A stretch of 64,000 bases of DNA. Origin: Bradyrhizobium diazoefficiens USDA 110. GTDB taxonomy: Bacteria; Pseudomonadota; Alphaproteobacteria; Rhizobiales; Xanthobacteraceae. The DNA is taken from assembly GCF_000011365.1 (NCBI RefSeq), contig NC_004463.1, positions 2,280,001-2,344,000 of the forward strand. The letters run 5' to 3'. The notes beneath the pieces are model-generated. The model was given only the letters and a program-made list of their open reading frames with translations, searched no databases and had not been told where the DNA came from. The translations under genes and the position numbers were made by a program. Below, piece by piece: positions 1-9,623 of this stretch (positions are counted from its first letter, which is position 1; each line of letters begins with the position of its first letter).

Positions 1-3000
1 TTCCAGGCCGGGCAGGACGATCCTCTGCCGCCGCTTGCGATCCAATATCCGGATTACGCCGCCTGGCAACGCCAATGGCTGTCGGGGGAACGGTTGCAGC
101 AGCAGGCGCAGTATTGGCGCAGCGCGCTGGCGGGCACAGCCCGTCTTGTCTTGCCGACGGACCATGCGCGGCCTGCCCAGCAGTCGTTTGCCGCGGCCGC
201 GGTCCCGATCACCGTCGATGCGGATTTGACGCGGGAGCTGAAGCGGCTGAGCCTGCAGCATGGCTCGACGTTGTTCATGACGGTGCTGGCGGCCTGGGCG
301 GCGGTGCTGTCGCGTCTGTCCGGGCAGGACGATCTTGTGATTGGCGTGCCGAGCGCCAATCGGGGGCACCGCGAGATCGAAGAGCTGATCGGCTTCTTCG
401 TCAACACTCTGGCGCTTCGGCTGGACCTGTCGGGCAAGCCGCGCGTGTCGGAGCTTCTGGAGCGGACGCGGCGCACGGTGCTGGCTGCGCAGGAGCATCA
501 GGACCTGCCGTTCGAGCAGGTGGTGGAGATCGTGCAGCCGCCCCGGGCTCTTGATCACACACCGTTGTTCCAGGTGATGCTGGCCTGGGAGAACAATGCG
601 GTTGGGCCATTGGACCTGCCGGGGCTGAGTGTCGAAGCTGCCGGGGAGGAGATTGATCAGGCCAAGTTCGATCTGGAGCTGAGCCTTGGCGAGCATGGCG
701 AGGAGATCGCCGGAACGCTGGGTTATGCCACGGCGCTGTTTGATCAGGCGACGATCGAGCGGCAGCGTGGTTATCTGCTGGCGCTGCTGCGGGCGATGGC
801 AGCCGATGCGCAGCAAGAGGTCCACCGGATTGAGCTGCTCTCGACTGCCGAGCGCACGTATCTGCTGGAGGAGCTGAACCGGACGGCGGCGCCGTATCCT
901 GCGGAGCGGTGCATCCACGAGCTGTTTGAAGTGCAGGTGCACAAGGCGCCGGATGCGGTGGCGGTGGTCTGCGAAGATGAGCGGCTGAGCTACGCCGAGC
1001 TCAATGCGCGGGCCAATCGCCTGGCGCATCACTTGATCGCCCTCGGGGTCAGGCCGGACCAGCCGGTTGCGATCTGCGTCGAGCGCAGTCCGATGATGGT
1101 GGTGGGGCTTTTGGCGATCCTCAAGGCCGGCGGGTCGTATATGCCGCTGGATCCGGCCTATCCGTCGGCGCGGCTGCATCAGGTGCTCGACGATGCGGCG
1201 CCGCCGCTGCTGCTGGCCGATGTGGCCGGCCGTGCCGCCTTCGGCGCGGATGTGCCGGCCAAGGTGAGCGTGGTGGAGCTCGATGCTGCGGCGCCGGCCT
1301 GGGCCAGCCTGCCGGAAGCGGATCCTGATCGGCGCGCGCTCAGCCTGACCTCCCGCAATCTCGCCTATGTGATCTACACCTCGGGATCCACCGGCAGGCC
1401 AAAAGGGGCACAGAATGAGCATCGGGCTATCGTTAATCGCCTGATCTGGATGCAGGACGCCTATGGTCTGAAACCAACAGACGTCGTGTTGCAGAAGACG
1501 CCATTTAGCTTCGATGTCTCGGCCTGGGAGTTCTTTTGGACTTTGCTTGAAGGGGCAACGCTGGTACTGGCGCCGCCCGGTGCGCACAGAGATCCCGATA
1601 CGTTGGTCGACTTGATCGTCAGCCAGCGCATCACGACGGTTCACTTCGTGCCATCCATGCTGGTCAGCTTTTTGGATGCGAAGAGTGTTGACCGCTGCAC
1701 ATCGCTGCGGCAGGTTTTATGCAGCGGCGAGGCGCTCCCTGCCGCCAGTGTGTATAGGGTTCGGCGCGTATTGCCCTGGACGGCCCTGCACAATCTTTAC
1801 GGTCCGACTGAAGCCGCGATCGACGTGACATCCTGGAGCTGCCCGGCTGAGTTTGATGAGGCCATCGTCCCGATTGGCCGCCCTATTGCCAACACGCGGG
1901 TCTACTTGCTGGATGGTCATGGCGCGCCTGTGCCGTTCGGTGCGGTGGGCGAGCTCTGCATTGGCGGGGCGGGGGTGGCGCGGGGCTACCTGAACCGCCC
2001 TGAGCTGACCGCGGAGCGGTTCATCCCCAGTCCCTTTGTCGAGGGCGACCGGCTGTACCGGACCGGCGACCTGGCGCGCTACCTGCCGGACGGCAATCTG
2101 GAGTTTTTAGGGCGCAACGACGACCAGGTAAAGATTCGCGGCTTCCGCATCGAACCGGGCGAGATTGCGGCGCGGCTTTGCGAGCATGCCTCCGTGCGCG
2201 AGGCGGTGGTGGTGGCGCGCGAGGATGGTGGCGGCGAGCAGCGGCTCGTTGCGTATGTCGTTGCCGCCGGAGCTGAGGAATCTGATCTTGCCGGCGGTTT
2301 GCGGGCGCATGTGAGTGCGGGGCTGCCGGACTACATGGTCCCGAGTGCGTTCGTGCGGCTGGCGGCGCTTCCGCTGACGCTGAACGGCAAGCTCGATCGA
2401 AAAGCGCTACCGGCCCCGGGCGACGAGGCATATGCGCGGCGGACCTACGCGCCGCCTCAGGGCGAGATGGAGACGGTGCTGGCGCAGATCTGGGCCGAGC
2501 TGCTGGGGCTGGAGCGGGTCGGACGGCACGACAACTTCTTCGAACTGGGAGGGCACTCGCTCTTGGCGGTGCAGATGATGGAGCATCTGCGGCGGCGGTC
2601 ACTGCGCATCGAGGTGCGCACCTTGTTCGTCAAGCCAGTGCTCGCGGATCTGGCCGCACGCCTGGGCCGCCATCACGAGGTGGCAGTCCCGGCCAACCTG
2701 ATCACCGAGCGGAGCGTGGCGATAACGCCGGAGATGTTGCCGCTGATCGAGCTCGCGCAGGACGAGATCGACCGGATCATCGCCACGGTACCCGGCGGGG
2801 TTTGCAACATCCAGGACATTTACGGTCTGTCGCCGCTGCAGGACGGCATCCTGTTCCATCATTTGCTAGCGGCAAAGGGCGATCCATACCTCCTGATGTC
2901 GCAGATGGCGTTTGCCGAGCGTGGGCTGCTCGCGCGCTATCTTGCCGCGATCCAGCGGGTGGTAGATCGGCATGACATCCTGCGTACCTCGTTTGTCTGG

Positions 3001-6000
3001 GAGGGGTTGTCGCGGCCGGTCCAGGTGGTGTGGCGGAAGGCGCGACTGGAGGTGATCGAGGTCCAGCTGGATGGCGCTGATGGCGCTGGCGCTGAGCAGC
3101 TCAGGAACCGGTTTGATCCGCGCCGGCACCGCATCGAGCTCGGCCGGGCGCCACTGCTGCGGTTTGTGATTGCGCGCGAGCCCGGCAGCGCGCGCTGGCT
3201 GTTGCTGGAGCTGCAGCATCATCTGATCGGGGATCACGCAACCCGGGACGTGATGCATGCTGAAGTCCGGGCCAAGCTGGAGGGGCGCGAGCATGAGCTG
3301 ACGGCGCCGCAGCCATTCCGCAATCTGGTGGCGCAGGCGCATCTACGCGGTGATGCCAAGGCGGATGAAGCGTTCTTCCGGGAGCTGCTGGCCGGCATCG
3401 ACGAGCCGACCACGCCCTTCAACTTGAGCGAGGTGCGCGGCGACGGCGGCGGGGTTCGTGAGGCGTATCGGATGCTGCCGCCAGCGCTCCATGCGCGGCT
3501 GGCGGAACAGGCGCGGCGGCTGGGCGTGAGTCTGGCGAGCCTGTGCCATCTGGCGTGGGGGCAGGTGGTGGCGCGCAGCAGCGGCCGCGAGCAGGTGGTG
3601 TTCGGCACGGTGCTGCTGGGCCGCCTGCAGGGCAGCGCCGGCGCCGACCGCGCCATGGGACTGTTCATCAACACCCTGCCGCTGCGGCTTGATCTTGATG
3701 GGACCGCCGTCGAGGCGAGCGTGCGGACCACGCACGCCCGGCTGGCCGAGCTGCTGACACATGAGCATGCCTCGCTGGCGCTGGCGCAGCGCTGCAGCGC
3801 TATTGCGGCGTCGGCGCCGCTGTTCAGCACGCTGTTGAACTATCGTCACAACAAGGCGCCGGCTGTGCCCGGCTCCGGGACGGATGATGTCTTGTCGGGT
3901 ATGGAATGGCTGGGCGGGGAGGAACGCACTAACTATCCGCTGACCCTGTCGGTTGAGGATTTTGGCGAGGCGCTGGGCCTCACTGTGCAGGTGGCGGAGC
4001 CAATCTCGGCGGATCGGATCTGCGGCTACATGCAGCGGTCGCTCGAGCAGCTGGCAGAGGCGCTGGAGCATGCCCCGGATACGCCGGTACGCGAGCTCGA
4101 CATCTTGCCGGCTGAGGAGCGCACCTATCTGCTGGAGGATCTGAACCGGACGGAAGAGGCCTATCCAACAGAGCAGTGCGTCCATGAGCTGTTCGAGGCG
4201 CAGGTGCAAAAGGCGCCGGAGGCGGTGGCGCTGGTCTGCGAAAACGAGCGGCTGAGCTATGGCGAGCTCAACGCGCGGGCCAACCGGCTGGCGCATCTTC
4301 TGATCGAGCTTGGGGTCAAGCCGGACCAGCCGGTGGCAATCTGCCTCGAACGCAGCCTGATGATGATGGTTGGCATCTTGGCGATCCTGAAGGCGGGCGG
4401 TGCCTATCTGCCGCTGGACCCAGCCTATCCCAGCGAGCGGCTGCGTCAGGTTGTCAACGATGCCGCGCCGCGGCTGCTGCTATGCGACGTCGTCGGTCGC
4501 GCAGCACTCGGCCCCGAAGTGCTGACCGAGGTGACGGTCATTGATCTGGAGACGGCCACGCCCGCCTGGGCCGAACGGCCGGCTTCGAACCCAGACCGGC
4601 ACACGCTTGGCCTCACATCCGGCCATCTCGCTTATGTGATCTACACCTCAGGCTCAACCGGAACCCCAAAGGGGGTCATGGTCCAGCATCGGGGGTTGGT
4701 CAATCTGCTGTCGGCTCAGGTCGGCCTCTTTGGCGCTTCTTCCAACAGCCGAGTCGTGCAGTTCGCCTCCATCGCTTTTGATGCAAGCGCTTGGGAGCTT
4801 CTTATGGCGTTTGGCTCCGGAGCGGCTTTGCACTTGCCTGCGGAAGAGATCCGTCAAGCGAGGAACAAGCTATCGGATTATCTCCGAAGCGAAGCCATCA
4901 CCCACGCGACACTACCCCCAGCGTTGCTTCAGACGAGCAAGGATCCGGAACGTTTGGCTGCGCAAGTTCTCATTCTTGCCGGAGAGCTGCCTAAGCCTGA
5001 ACTCATCCGAAGTCTGGCCCCAGCATCAATGGTCAATGCTTATGGCCCGACCGAGGCAACAGTCTGCGCGACGATCTGGACTTGCCCGGCTGATTTCAAT
5101 GGGTCGGTGGTCCCGATCGGGCGCCCAATTGCCAACACGCGGGTGTACCTGCTGGATGGCCATGGCGCGCCCGTGCCGTTCGGTGCGGTGGGCGAGCTTT
5201 ACATTGGCGGGGCGGGGGTGGCGCGGGGCTACCTCAACCGCCCTGAGCTGACCGCCGAGCGGTTCATCGCCAGTCCCTTTGTCGAGGGCGATCGGCTGTA
5301 CCGGACCGGCGACCTTGCCCGTTATCTGCCGGACGGCAATCTTGAGTTCCTGGGCCGCAACGACGATCAGGTGAAGATTCGCGGCTACCGCATCGAGCCG
5401 GGTGAGATCGTCGCGCGGCTTTGCGAGCACGCCTGGGTGCGCGAGGCGGTGGTGCTGGCGCGCCAGAACGGCGGCGGCCACAAGCATCTGATCGCCTATG
5501 TGGTCTGCGCGCCCGAGGCCGGCTCGGATGAGGGCGGTGGAGGCGCGCTTGCGGGCGCCTTGCGCGCGCACTTAAGTGCGCGACTGCCGGACTACATGGT
5601 GCCGAGTGCGTTCGTGCGGCTGGCCGCGCTTCCGCTGACGGTGAACGGCAAGCTCGATCGGAACGCACTGCCGGCGCCGTCCGATCAGGCCTATGCGCTG
5701 GCGGCCTACCAGTTACCGCAAGGTGAGGTCGAGACGGCGCTGGCGCAGATCTGGGCCGAGCTCCTTGGTGTCGAGCGCATCGGGCGCAACGACCACTTCT
5801 TCGAACTGGGCGGCTACTCGCTCTTGGCCGTGCAGATGCTCGGTCGAGCATCAAATCTTGGGTTGAGTTTTAGCGCCACCGACCTCTTCCGCGCACCTGT
5901 TCTGAAGGAACTCGCATCGCAGATTTGTTTGCAAGTGCAGCCCAGTAACTCGGCGGTGATTTCCGTTCGACCGAACGGATCGCAACCACCGCTCTTCTTT

Positions 6001-6780
6001 GTCCCGTCAGGCTTTGGAGATTGTTCGTATGTCCTCGGTTTGGCGGTGGAAATGGATGCAGACTGCTCAGTCTACGCTCTGCCATGGCCACCTTTCGATG
6101 ACGTTCGTCCACCGACTTTTGAGGCGATGGCCGCGGAGGTGATTGTTGCGATTAAACAGATCCAGCCACGTGGCCCATACCGCTTTGCTGGATACTCATC
6201 AGGTGCAATCCTGGCTTATGCAATTGCCGAGCGATTACTGAGTAGTGATGAAGTTGTGTCGTTCATGGCCTTCATCGATGTCAGTCTACCTGGGGCTTCT
6301 TCGAACGCATCACTGAAGAATTTGGCGCGAGAGTTTGTTTTGGATCGTTGTGGAACCTTGCGCGATGAATATCGCGAGGTTTTAGAACGCGACACGGAAC
6401 AATGTTCCATCTCTGAGTTGCTCGAAAAGGCGCAGCAAACAGGAGCGTTAGCTCCAGATCACGATCTTCACAGTGACGTCTCGATGTATCAAAGGGCCGC
6501 GGCATTTCAACGGGCGCTACAATCGTATCGCATTCCGTCGCTCCCAATTGAAATATACCAGTTTTATGCCAGTGAGCCTCTTAGTCGTTGGGTACCGCCT
6601 GACAAGCAATCTGGTCGCGATGCAAACCTGCCAAAGCTTGGCTGGGACCTGGTCGTCGATGCGGGGGCCATTCATGCGGTACCTGTTCCAGGCAACCACG
6701 CGACAATGGTGAGCAACCCAGAAAACCGCCAAGTTCTCGCTCATGCTATTTCAACGGCCCTAATCGGCACTCTTGAATAG
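1..6780 (+). CDS. Nonribosomal peptide synthetase, 3' part (C-A-PCP-C/E-A-PCP-TE)
   Basis: The reading frame is open from the first base, so the start lies outside the window; 2259 codons are visible. Order by position: rest of a condensation domain (to about 830), adenylation domain A1 (900-2420, A3 motif YTSGSTGRPKG), carrier protein (FELGGHSLL, Ser codon 2557-2559), second condensation domain (2800-4080, HHLIGDH), A2 (4150-5680, YTSGSTGTPKG), carrier protein (FELGGYSLL, Ser 5818-5820) and a thioesterase (5970-6770, GYSSG with the nucleophile codon at 6196). Aligned by eye to GrsA, the A1 pocket reads DVWHLSLID (serine code) and A2 reads DAWTIAAVC (phenylalanine-like). The second C domain carries HHLLAAKGD, fitting the dual condensation/epimerization signature. 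It is therefore a terminal dimodule that would add Ser (probably epimerised to D) and an aromatic residue and then release the peptide. The upstream modules and the product are unknown. Confidence 0.95.
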   Translation, partial: FQAGQDDPLPPLAIQYPDYAAWQRQWLSGERLQQQAQYWRSALAGTARLVLPTDHARPAQQSFAAAAVPITVDADLTRELKRLSLQHGSTLFMTVLAAWAAVLSRLSGQDDLVIGVPSANRGHREIEELIGFFVNTLALRLDLSGKPRVSELLERTRRTVLAAQEHQDLPFEQVVEIVQPPRALDHTPLFQVMLAWENNAVGPLDLPGLSVEAAGEEIDQAKFDLELSLGEHGEEIAGTLGYATALFDQATIERQRGYLLALLRAMAADAQQEVHRIELLSTAERTYLLEELNRTAAPYPAERCIHELFEVQVHKAPDAVAVVCEDERLSYAELNARANRLAHHLIALGVRPDQPVAICVERSPMMVVGLLAILKAGGSYMPLDPAYPSARLHQVLDDAAPPLLLADVAGRAAFGADVPAKVSVVELDAAAPAWASLPEADPDRRALSLTSRNLAYVIYTSGSTGRPKGAQNEHRAIVNRLIWMQDAYGLKPTDVVLQKTPFSFDVSAWEFFWTLLEGATLVLAPPGAHRDPDTLVDLIVSQRITTVHFVPSMLVSFLDAKSVDRCTSLRQVLCSGEALPAASVYRVRRVLPWTALHNLYGPTEAAIDVTSWSCPAEFDEAIVPIGRPIANTRVYLLDGHGAPVPFGAVGELCIGGAGVARGYLNRPELTAERFIPSPFVEGDRLYRTGDLARYLPDGNLEFLGRNDDQVKIRGFRIEPGEIAARLCEHASVREAVVVAREDGGGEQRLVAYVVAAGAEESDLAGGLRAHVSAGLPDYMVPSAFVRLAALPLTLNGKLDRKALPAPGDEAYARRTYAPPQGEMETVLAQIWAELLGLERVGRHDNFFELGGHSLLAVQMMEHLRRRSLRIEVRTLFVKPVLADLAARLGRHHEVAVPANLITERSVAITPEMLPLIELAQDEIDRIIATVPGGVCNIQDIYGLSPLQDGILFHHLLAAKGDPYLLMSQMAFAERGLLARYLAAIQRVVDRHDILRTSFVWEGLSRPVQVVWRKARLEVIEVQLDGADGAGAEQLRNRFDPRRHRIELGRAPLLRFVIAREPGSARWLLLELQHHLIGDHATRDVMHAEVRAKLEGREHELTAPQPFRNLVAQAHLRGDAKADEAFFRELLAGIDEPTTPFNLSEVRGDGGGVREAYRMLPPALHARLAEQARRLGVSLASLCHLAWGQVVARSSGREQVVFGTVLLGRLQGSAGADRAMGLFINTLPLRLDLDGTAVEASVRTTHARLAELLTHEHASLALAQRCSAIAASAPLFSTLLNYRHNKAPAVPGSGTDDVLSGMEWLGGEERTNYPLTLSVEDFGEALGLTVQVAEPISADRICGYMQRSLEQLAEALEHAPDTPVRELDILPAEERTYLLEDLNRTEEAYPTEQCVHELFEAQVQKAPEAVALVCENERLSYGELNARANRLAHLLIELGVKPDQPVAICLERSLMMMVGILAILKAGGAYLPLDPAYPSERLRQVVNDAAPRLLLCDVVGRAALGPEVLTEVTVIDLETATPAWAERPASNPDRHTLGLTSGHLAYVIYTSGSTGTPKGVMVQHRGLVNLLSAQVGLFGASSNSRVVQFASIAFDASAWELLMAFGSGAALHLPAEEIRQARNKLSDYLRSEAITHATLPPALLQTSKDPERLAAQVLILAGELPKPELIRSLAPASMVNAYGPTEATVCATIWTCPADFNGSVVPIGRPIANTRVYLLDGHGAPVPFGAVGELYIGGAGVARGYLNRPELTAERFIASPFVEGDRLYRTGDLARYLPDGNLEFLGRNDDQVKIRGYRIEPGEIVARLCEHAWVREAVVLARQNGGGHKHLIAYVVCAPEAGSDEGGGGALAGALRAHLSARLPDYMVPSAFVRLAALPLTVNGKLDRNALPAPSDQAYALAAYQLPQGEVETALAQIWAELLGVERIGRNDHFFELGGYSLLAVQMLGRASNLGLSFSATDLFRAPVLKELASQICLQVQPSNSAVISVRPNGSQPPLFFVPSGFGDCSYVLGLAVEMDADCSVYALPWPPFDDVRPPTFEAMAAEVIVAIKQIQPRGPYRFAGYSSGAILAYAIAERLLSSDEVVSFMAFIDVSLPGASSNASLKNLAREFVLDRCGTLRDEYREVLERDTEQCSISELLEKAQQTGALAPDHDLHSDVSMYQRAAAFQRALQSYRIPSLPIEIYQFYASEPLSRWVPPDKQSGRDANLPKLGWDLVVDAGAIHAVPVPGNHATMVSNPENRQVLAHAISTALIGTLE

Positions 6781-6823
6781 GCTCAAAGAATTTCTCCGAA
6801 GGCTCAGGTTCGAAGTTTCGTTT

Positions 6824-7117
6824 CTAGACTAGCCCCAAATATCCATCCCACAAGACAGACCGGGAGTAGATGTTGCGGGTAATCGTACCCGACGATGTTC
6901 CATTCAGCGACGCTGACGACGACACGTGCCCGAATGTGTTGATAGTCCCGTTCGTGGTGGAGGGACCTGAATACGGGCCACTCAAGATCGGTCCAGCATA
7001 CTGCTGCTGGACCGCAGTGTCACCGACGTTCAGGACTAGCACGCCATCAATGTTGTTGGTCGCAAGCCAGACGAATTTCTGCATGGTGTACGTCCGCATT
7101 GGTGGAAACAACACCAA
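6824..7117 (-). CDS. Hypothetical protein, probably a fragment
   Basis: A 97-codon frame rich in Ser, Thr, Gly and Asn with no family I recognise. The apparent start is TTG, and the frame stays open upstream to a TAG near 7175, so the real N-terminus may be longer or missing. It contains an LVLNVGDTAVQQQYAG stretch and reads more like a real protein than a shadow, but it has no clear ribosome-binding site. It is convergent with the NRPS gene. Confidence 0.35.
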   Translation of the reverse strand: MVLFPPMRTYTMQKFVWLATNNIDGVLVLNVGDTAVQQQYAGPILSGPYSGPSTTNGTINTFGHVSSSASLNGTSSGTITRNIYSRSVLWDGYLGLV

Positions 7118-7181
7118 CCCATCTTCAGCAACGACGCCGGCTTTCTTCCTTCCTCTGAGATAGTCGACTGAATGCTAGAAA

Positions 7182-7370
7182 CTAGAGCGGGGGCCCGCGA
7201 CGTAAGCGGCTATCCGATTGACCGGTTCGGAGGGAAGGTCCCGGCCTGCATACCTTTTGTATGGATGTTGTGATGCATCCTGCTAGTGTCGTCGCCGCAA
7301 CGGCTAAGGCGAGGAGCGCAACCCCCCAGTGAAGAAATCGCTGAACTGAACCAGCCCCGCCCCACAACAA
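7182..7370 (-). CDS. Possible small lipoprotein
   Basis: A 62-codon frame with a hydrophobic stretch ending in a lipobox-like LAGC at about residues 29-32, as in short exported lipoproteins. It uses a TTG start, lacks a convincing Shine-Dalgarno sequence and has a basic low-complexity tail, so it may be a chance frame. It lies just downstream of, and on the same strand as, the frameshifted gene at 7403-7878. Confidence 0.25.
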   Translation of the reverse strand: MLWGGAGSVQRFLHWGVALLALAVAATTLAGCITTSIQKVCRPGPSLRTGQSDSRLRRGPPL

Positions 7371-7402
7371 CTATCGAGTTATCTTTTTTCGATACTCGTC
7401 TA

Positions 7403-7878
7403 TCATTGCTGTCGTAACATCACCCAGTAGCACAGCGGTGCCGCGCCGCCCGGCCGCGAATAGGCGCTTCTGCTGCCGCATGCCCGGCCATTGCGCATCG
7501 TGTCATCCGGGCAGGCGCAGGGTCTGCCAGTTGCGTGATATTGTGATCCCGGCTGGCCTTAATCAGGATCGCGGCGATGGCCGCGGCGGTCAGCGCAACT
7601 TCGATCTTGCGTTTTGTGTCGGTTTGCTGTGGGGCGGGATCTTGCGGTGTCTTGGGTATTGCGGTGGCGCCACGCGGGCCGGGCGGAGCAGTCTTGGAAG
7701 CTTGCGGCTGCGAAGGGCTGCCCGGCACCGCCGTTAGCGCGAGCGGACTTGCTGGGGGGCTGGTTAGCTGCGCTACCATTGCAGGCGCAGAAGTAGAGGG
7801 TCGCCCGTCCTGACGGCCGACGGAATAAGCTCCTATGGCTGTAAGGCCCAGAAGCACGATCACAGTCCAGCCCCGCAT
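7403..7878 (-). pseudogene. Frameshifted membrane-anchored protein with CACPDD motif
   Basis: The ATG at 7878 starts a protein with one N-terminal membrane segment (VIVLLGLTAIGAYSV), a Pro/Ala/Ser-rich linker and a second hydrophobic segment (ALTAAAIAAILI). Near 7530 the frame breaks: the ATG frame continues as unrelated residues, whereas the next frame reads YHATGRPCACPDD, then RNGRACGSRSAYSRPGG and stops at 7403. That Cys-rich tail is the part I recognise as conserved in rhizobial proteins. A single missing base near SRDHN explains the break. Function unknown; a start further upstream (frame open to 8154) is less likely. Confidence 0.6.
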
Positions 7879-8402
7879 GAGGACATTCAAGCGAAGCCGG
7901 AGCGATCGGGCAAGTTGCAAATTGTAAATCGAAGGCAAGCCCCCGTATTTTCCCGGAAGTGGCCTTGATGGAGGATTAATTGGGCACGGCCCGTCCGGCC
8001 AAAAGCGCATGCTTAGACGTTCGTCGTGTTGTTTCGAATGAGCTTCGGGCACGAAAACGTACCGGCGTTTATGCTGTACAAATGAACAGGCGTGCCGACC
8101 TTCTGGGTGATTTCGCCTTTGAGACGTTGCGGCGCGCGTGAAACCCGAATGCATTCCATTCGAGATCGAAACGGCGGTCGAGTCTATTGCAATGGTTTGC
8201 CGTCGTCACCGGCGTTGGCTCAAGGGCCTGTATGATCCGGCGGTGTTTACCGGCACCGCCCGAAGGTACATCGCAGCGTTCGGGGAATAGCACTCGATAG
8301 CTGATTGGTTGCGCCTCGGAGGTGAGATCAATTTTCCTGAAAGTGCGGTAGTTGCTGCGGGCGATCCTAACCGCGACCGAAGCTTTTCACGCCGTCCGCA
8401 TG

Positions 8403-9086
8403 TTAGCTTTGCAGGTCAAGGCTCGCGAGCCGCTGCCGGTCCAGAATCACGATCTCGCGTTGGGTATTGCCGATGAAATCGAGGACACCATCAGTGTGCA
8501 ATTGCGACACTGCACGCGAAACGGTTTCGACGGTCAAACCAAGGTAATCGGCGATGTCGCGCCGAGACATTGGGAGCGAGATCACGTCAGCAGCCGTGAG
8601 TCGTTCATCCATCTCGTGCAAGAACGCGGCAACGCGCTCCAGAGCAGTTTTACGTCCGAGCAGCAGCATATGGTCTTCGGCGTGTTGCAAGTTATTCGTC
8701 GTCAAGCTGAGCAAGGTGCGCCAGACAACCGCGTCATTCTCGGCGACCGTCTCAAGGTGTTGCCGCCTGATCAGGCGAACAGCGGTTTGGATGATCGCTT
8801 CCGCCCTAAATCGGTGGACTCCGCCGTTCTCGAGTCCAAAAATATCACCCGGCAAATGAAATGCGCCAATCTGGCGCCGCCCATCGGAGAGTAATTTGCA
8901 GGTCCGTACCGCGCCTTTCCTGACCTGGTAGACGTACTCGGCTGGCTCACTCTCGATGTAGATGGTTTTACCTTTCTTGTAAGTGAATTCACTCAAGCTG
9001 ACGATCGGATTCGAGCCGCTCGATATGCCGAGCTCACTGAGCGAATTGATTAGGGATCTATGGTCTGTGGTGATGCTCACGAACAT
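8403..9086 (-). CDS. Crp/Fnr-family transcriptional regulator (FixK-like)
   Basis: A 227-residue regulator with an N-terminal cyclic-nucleotide-binding-like beta-roll and a C-terminal winged helix; the recognition region SRRDIADYLGLTVETVSR is typical of rhizobial FixK/NnrR proteins. There is no N-terminal cysteine cluster, so unlike FNR it should not carry an Fe-S cluster. The start at 9086 is chosen because AGGAG lies about 9 nt upstream; the frame is open to 9197 but that region is not conserved-looking. A weak half-match to a FixK box (TTGAT N4 CGCAA, 9133-9146) lies upstream. A much better box is at 9557, in front of the DUF3551 gene. Role in oxygen or nitrogen-oxide control is inferred from family only. 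Confidence 0.88.
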   Translation of the reverse strand: MFVSITTDHRSLINSLSELGISSGSNPIVSLSEFTYKKGKTIYIESEPAEYVYQVRKGAVRTCKLLSDGRRQIGAFHLPGDIFGLENGGVHRFRAEAIIQTAVRLIRRQHLETVAENDAVVWRTLLSLTTNNLQHAEDHMLLLGRKTALERVAAFLHEMDERLTAADVISLPMSRRDIADYLGLTVETVSRAVSQLHTDGVLDFIGNTQREIVILDRQRLASLDLQS

Positions 9087-9623
9087 GGTTCGACACTCCT
9101 GAACCAGAATATACGAAGGGGAGCCTCGCGAATTGATCCGGCGCAATCTATGGATGTCATTGTAACAAGCGGCCATGAAGAGGAGAAGTCGTGTCATTGT
9201 GACGCAGTGCGCGCGCAGCAGTTGAGGTGACGCAATGTGTTGTCATCCGGTCGAGGGGGGCCCCGCAACGCGCGTCGGAGCGAACGAAGCGATCATGGAT
9301 TGAGTGCCATACGAGTGTTCTGCTGCGCGAAGGCGACAAGTCGCGCTTAAAAGATGCGTTTCACTGCGGAGTATCTTTGAAAGGCGGCTTCGGATCGCGA
9401 GCGAGTGTGTCCAAGACCAAGGACGGGTGCGGATAATCGGCTCCGGCCCTCTTAAGCCCACCCTGATATCCAACGTCTGCTCAAGAGCCCCCGTCGAGGC
9501 TCTGCCACGGGTGATTGTCTCGCTGACGATGGTCCAACTGGACCCGACACCGGCAATTGACTAAGATCAAACCTCTAATACGGATGCTCTATCCTTCAGC
9601 GAATTAAGGAGGCAAGAGATCTC
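9087..9623. other. Intergenic region between regulator and DUF3551 gene
   Basis: About 540 bases with only short unsupported frames. It should hold the divergent promoters of the Crp/Fnr gene and of the DUF3551 gene; the one strong element I see is the FixK/FNR-type box at 9557-9570. Confidence 0.6.
9557..9570 (+). promoter_or_regulatory. FixK/FNR-type box
   Basis: TTGAC-TAAG-ATCAA matches the TTGA(C/T)-N4-(A/G)TCAA consensus in both half-sites. It ends 53 bases before the ATG at 9624, fitting a class II activator site centred near -41.5 with transcription starting around 9605. Confidence 0.7.

Noticed and set aside
9133..9146. FixK box in front of the Crp/Fnr gene
   Set aside because: The second half-site (CGCAA) matches only three of five positions; too weak to list as a site.
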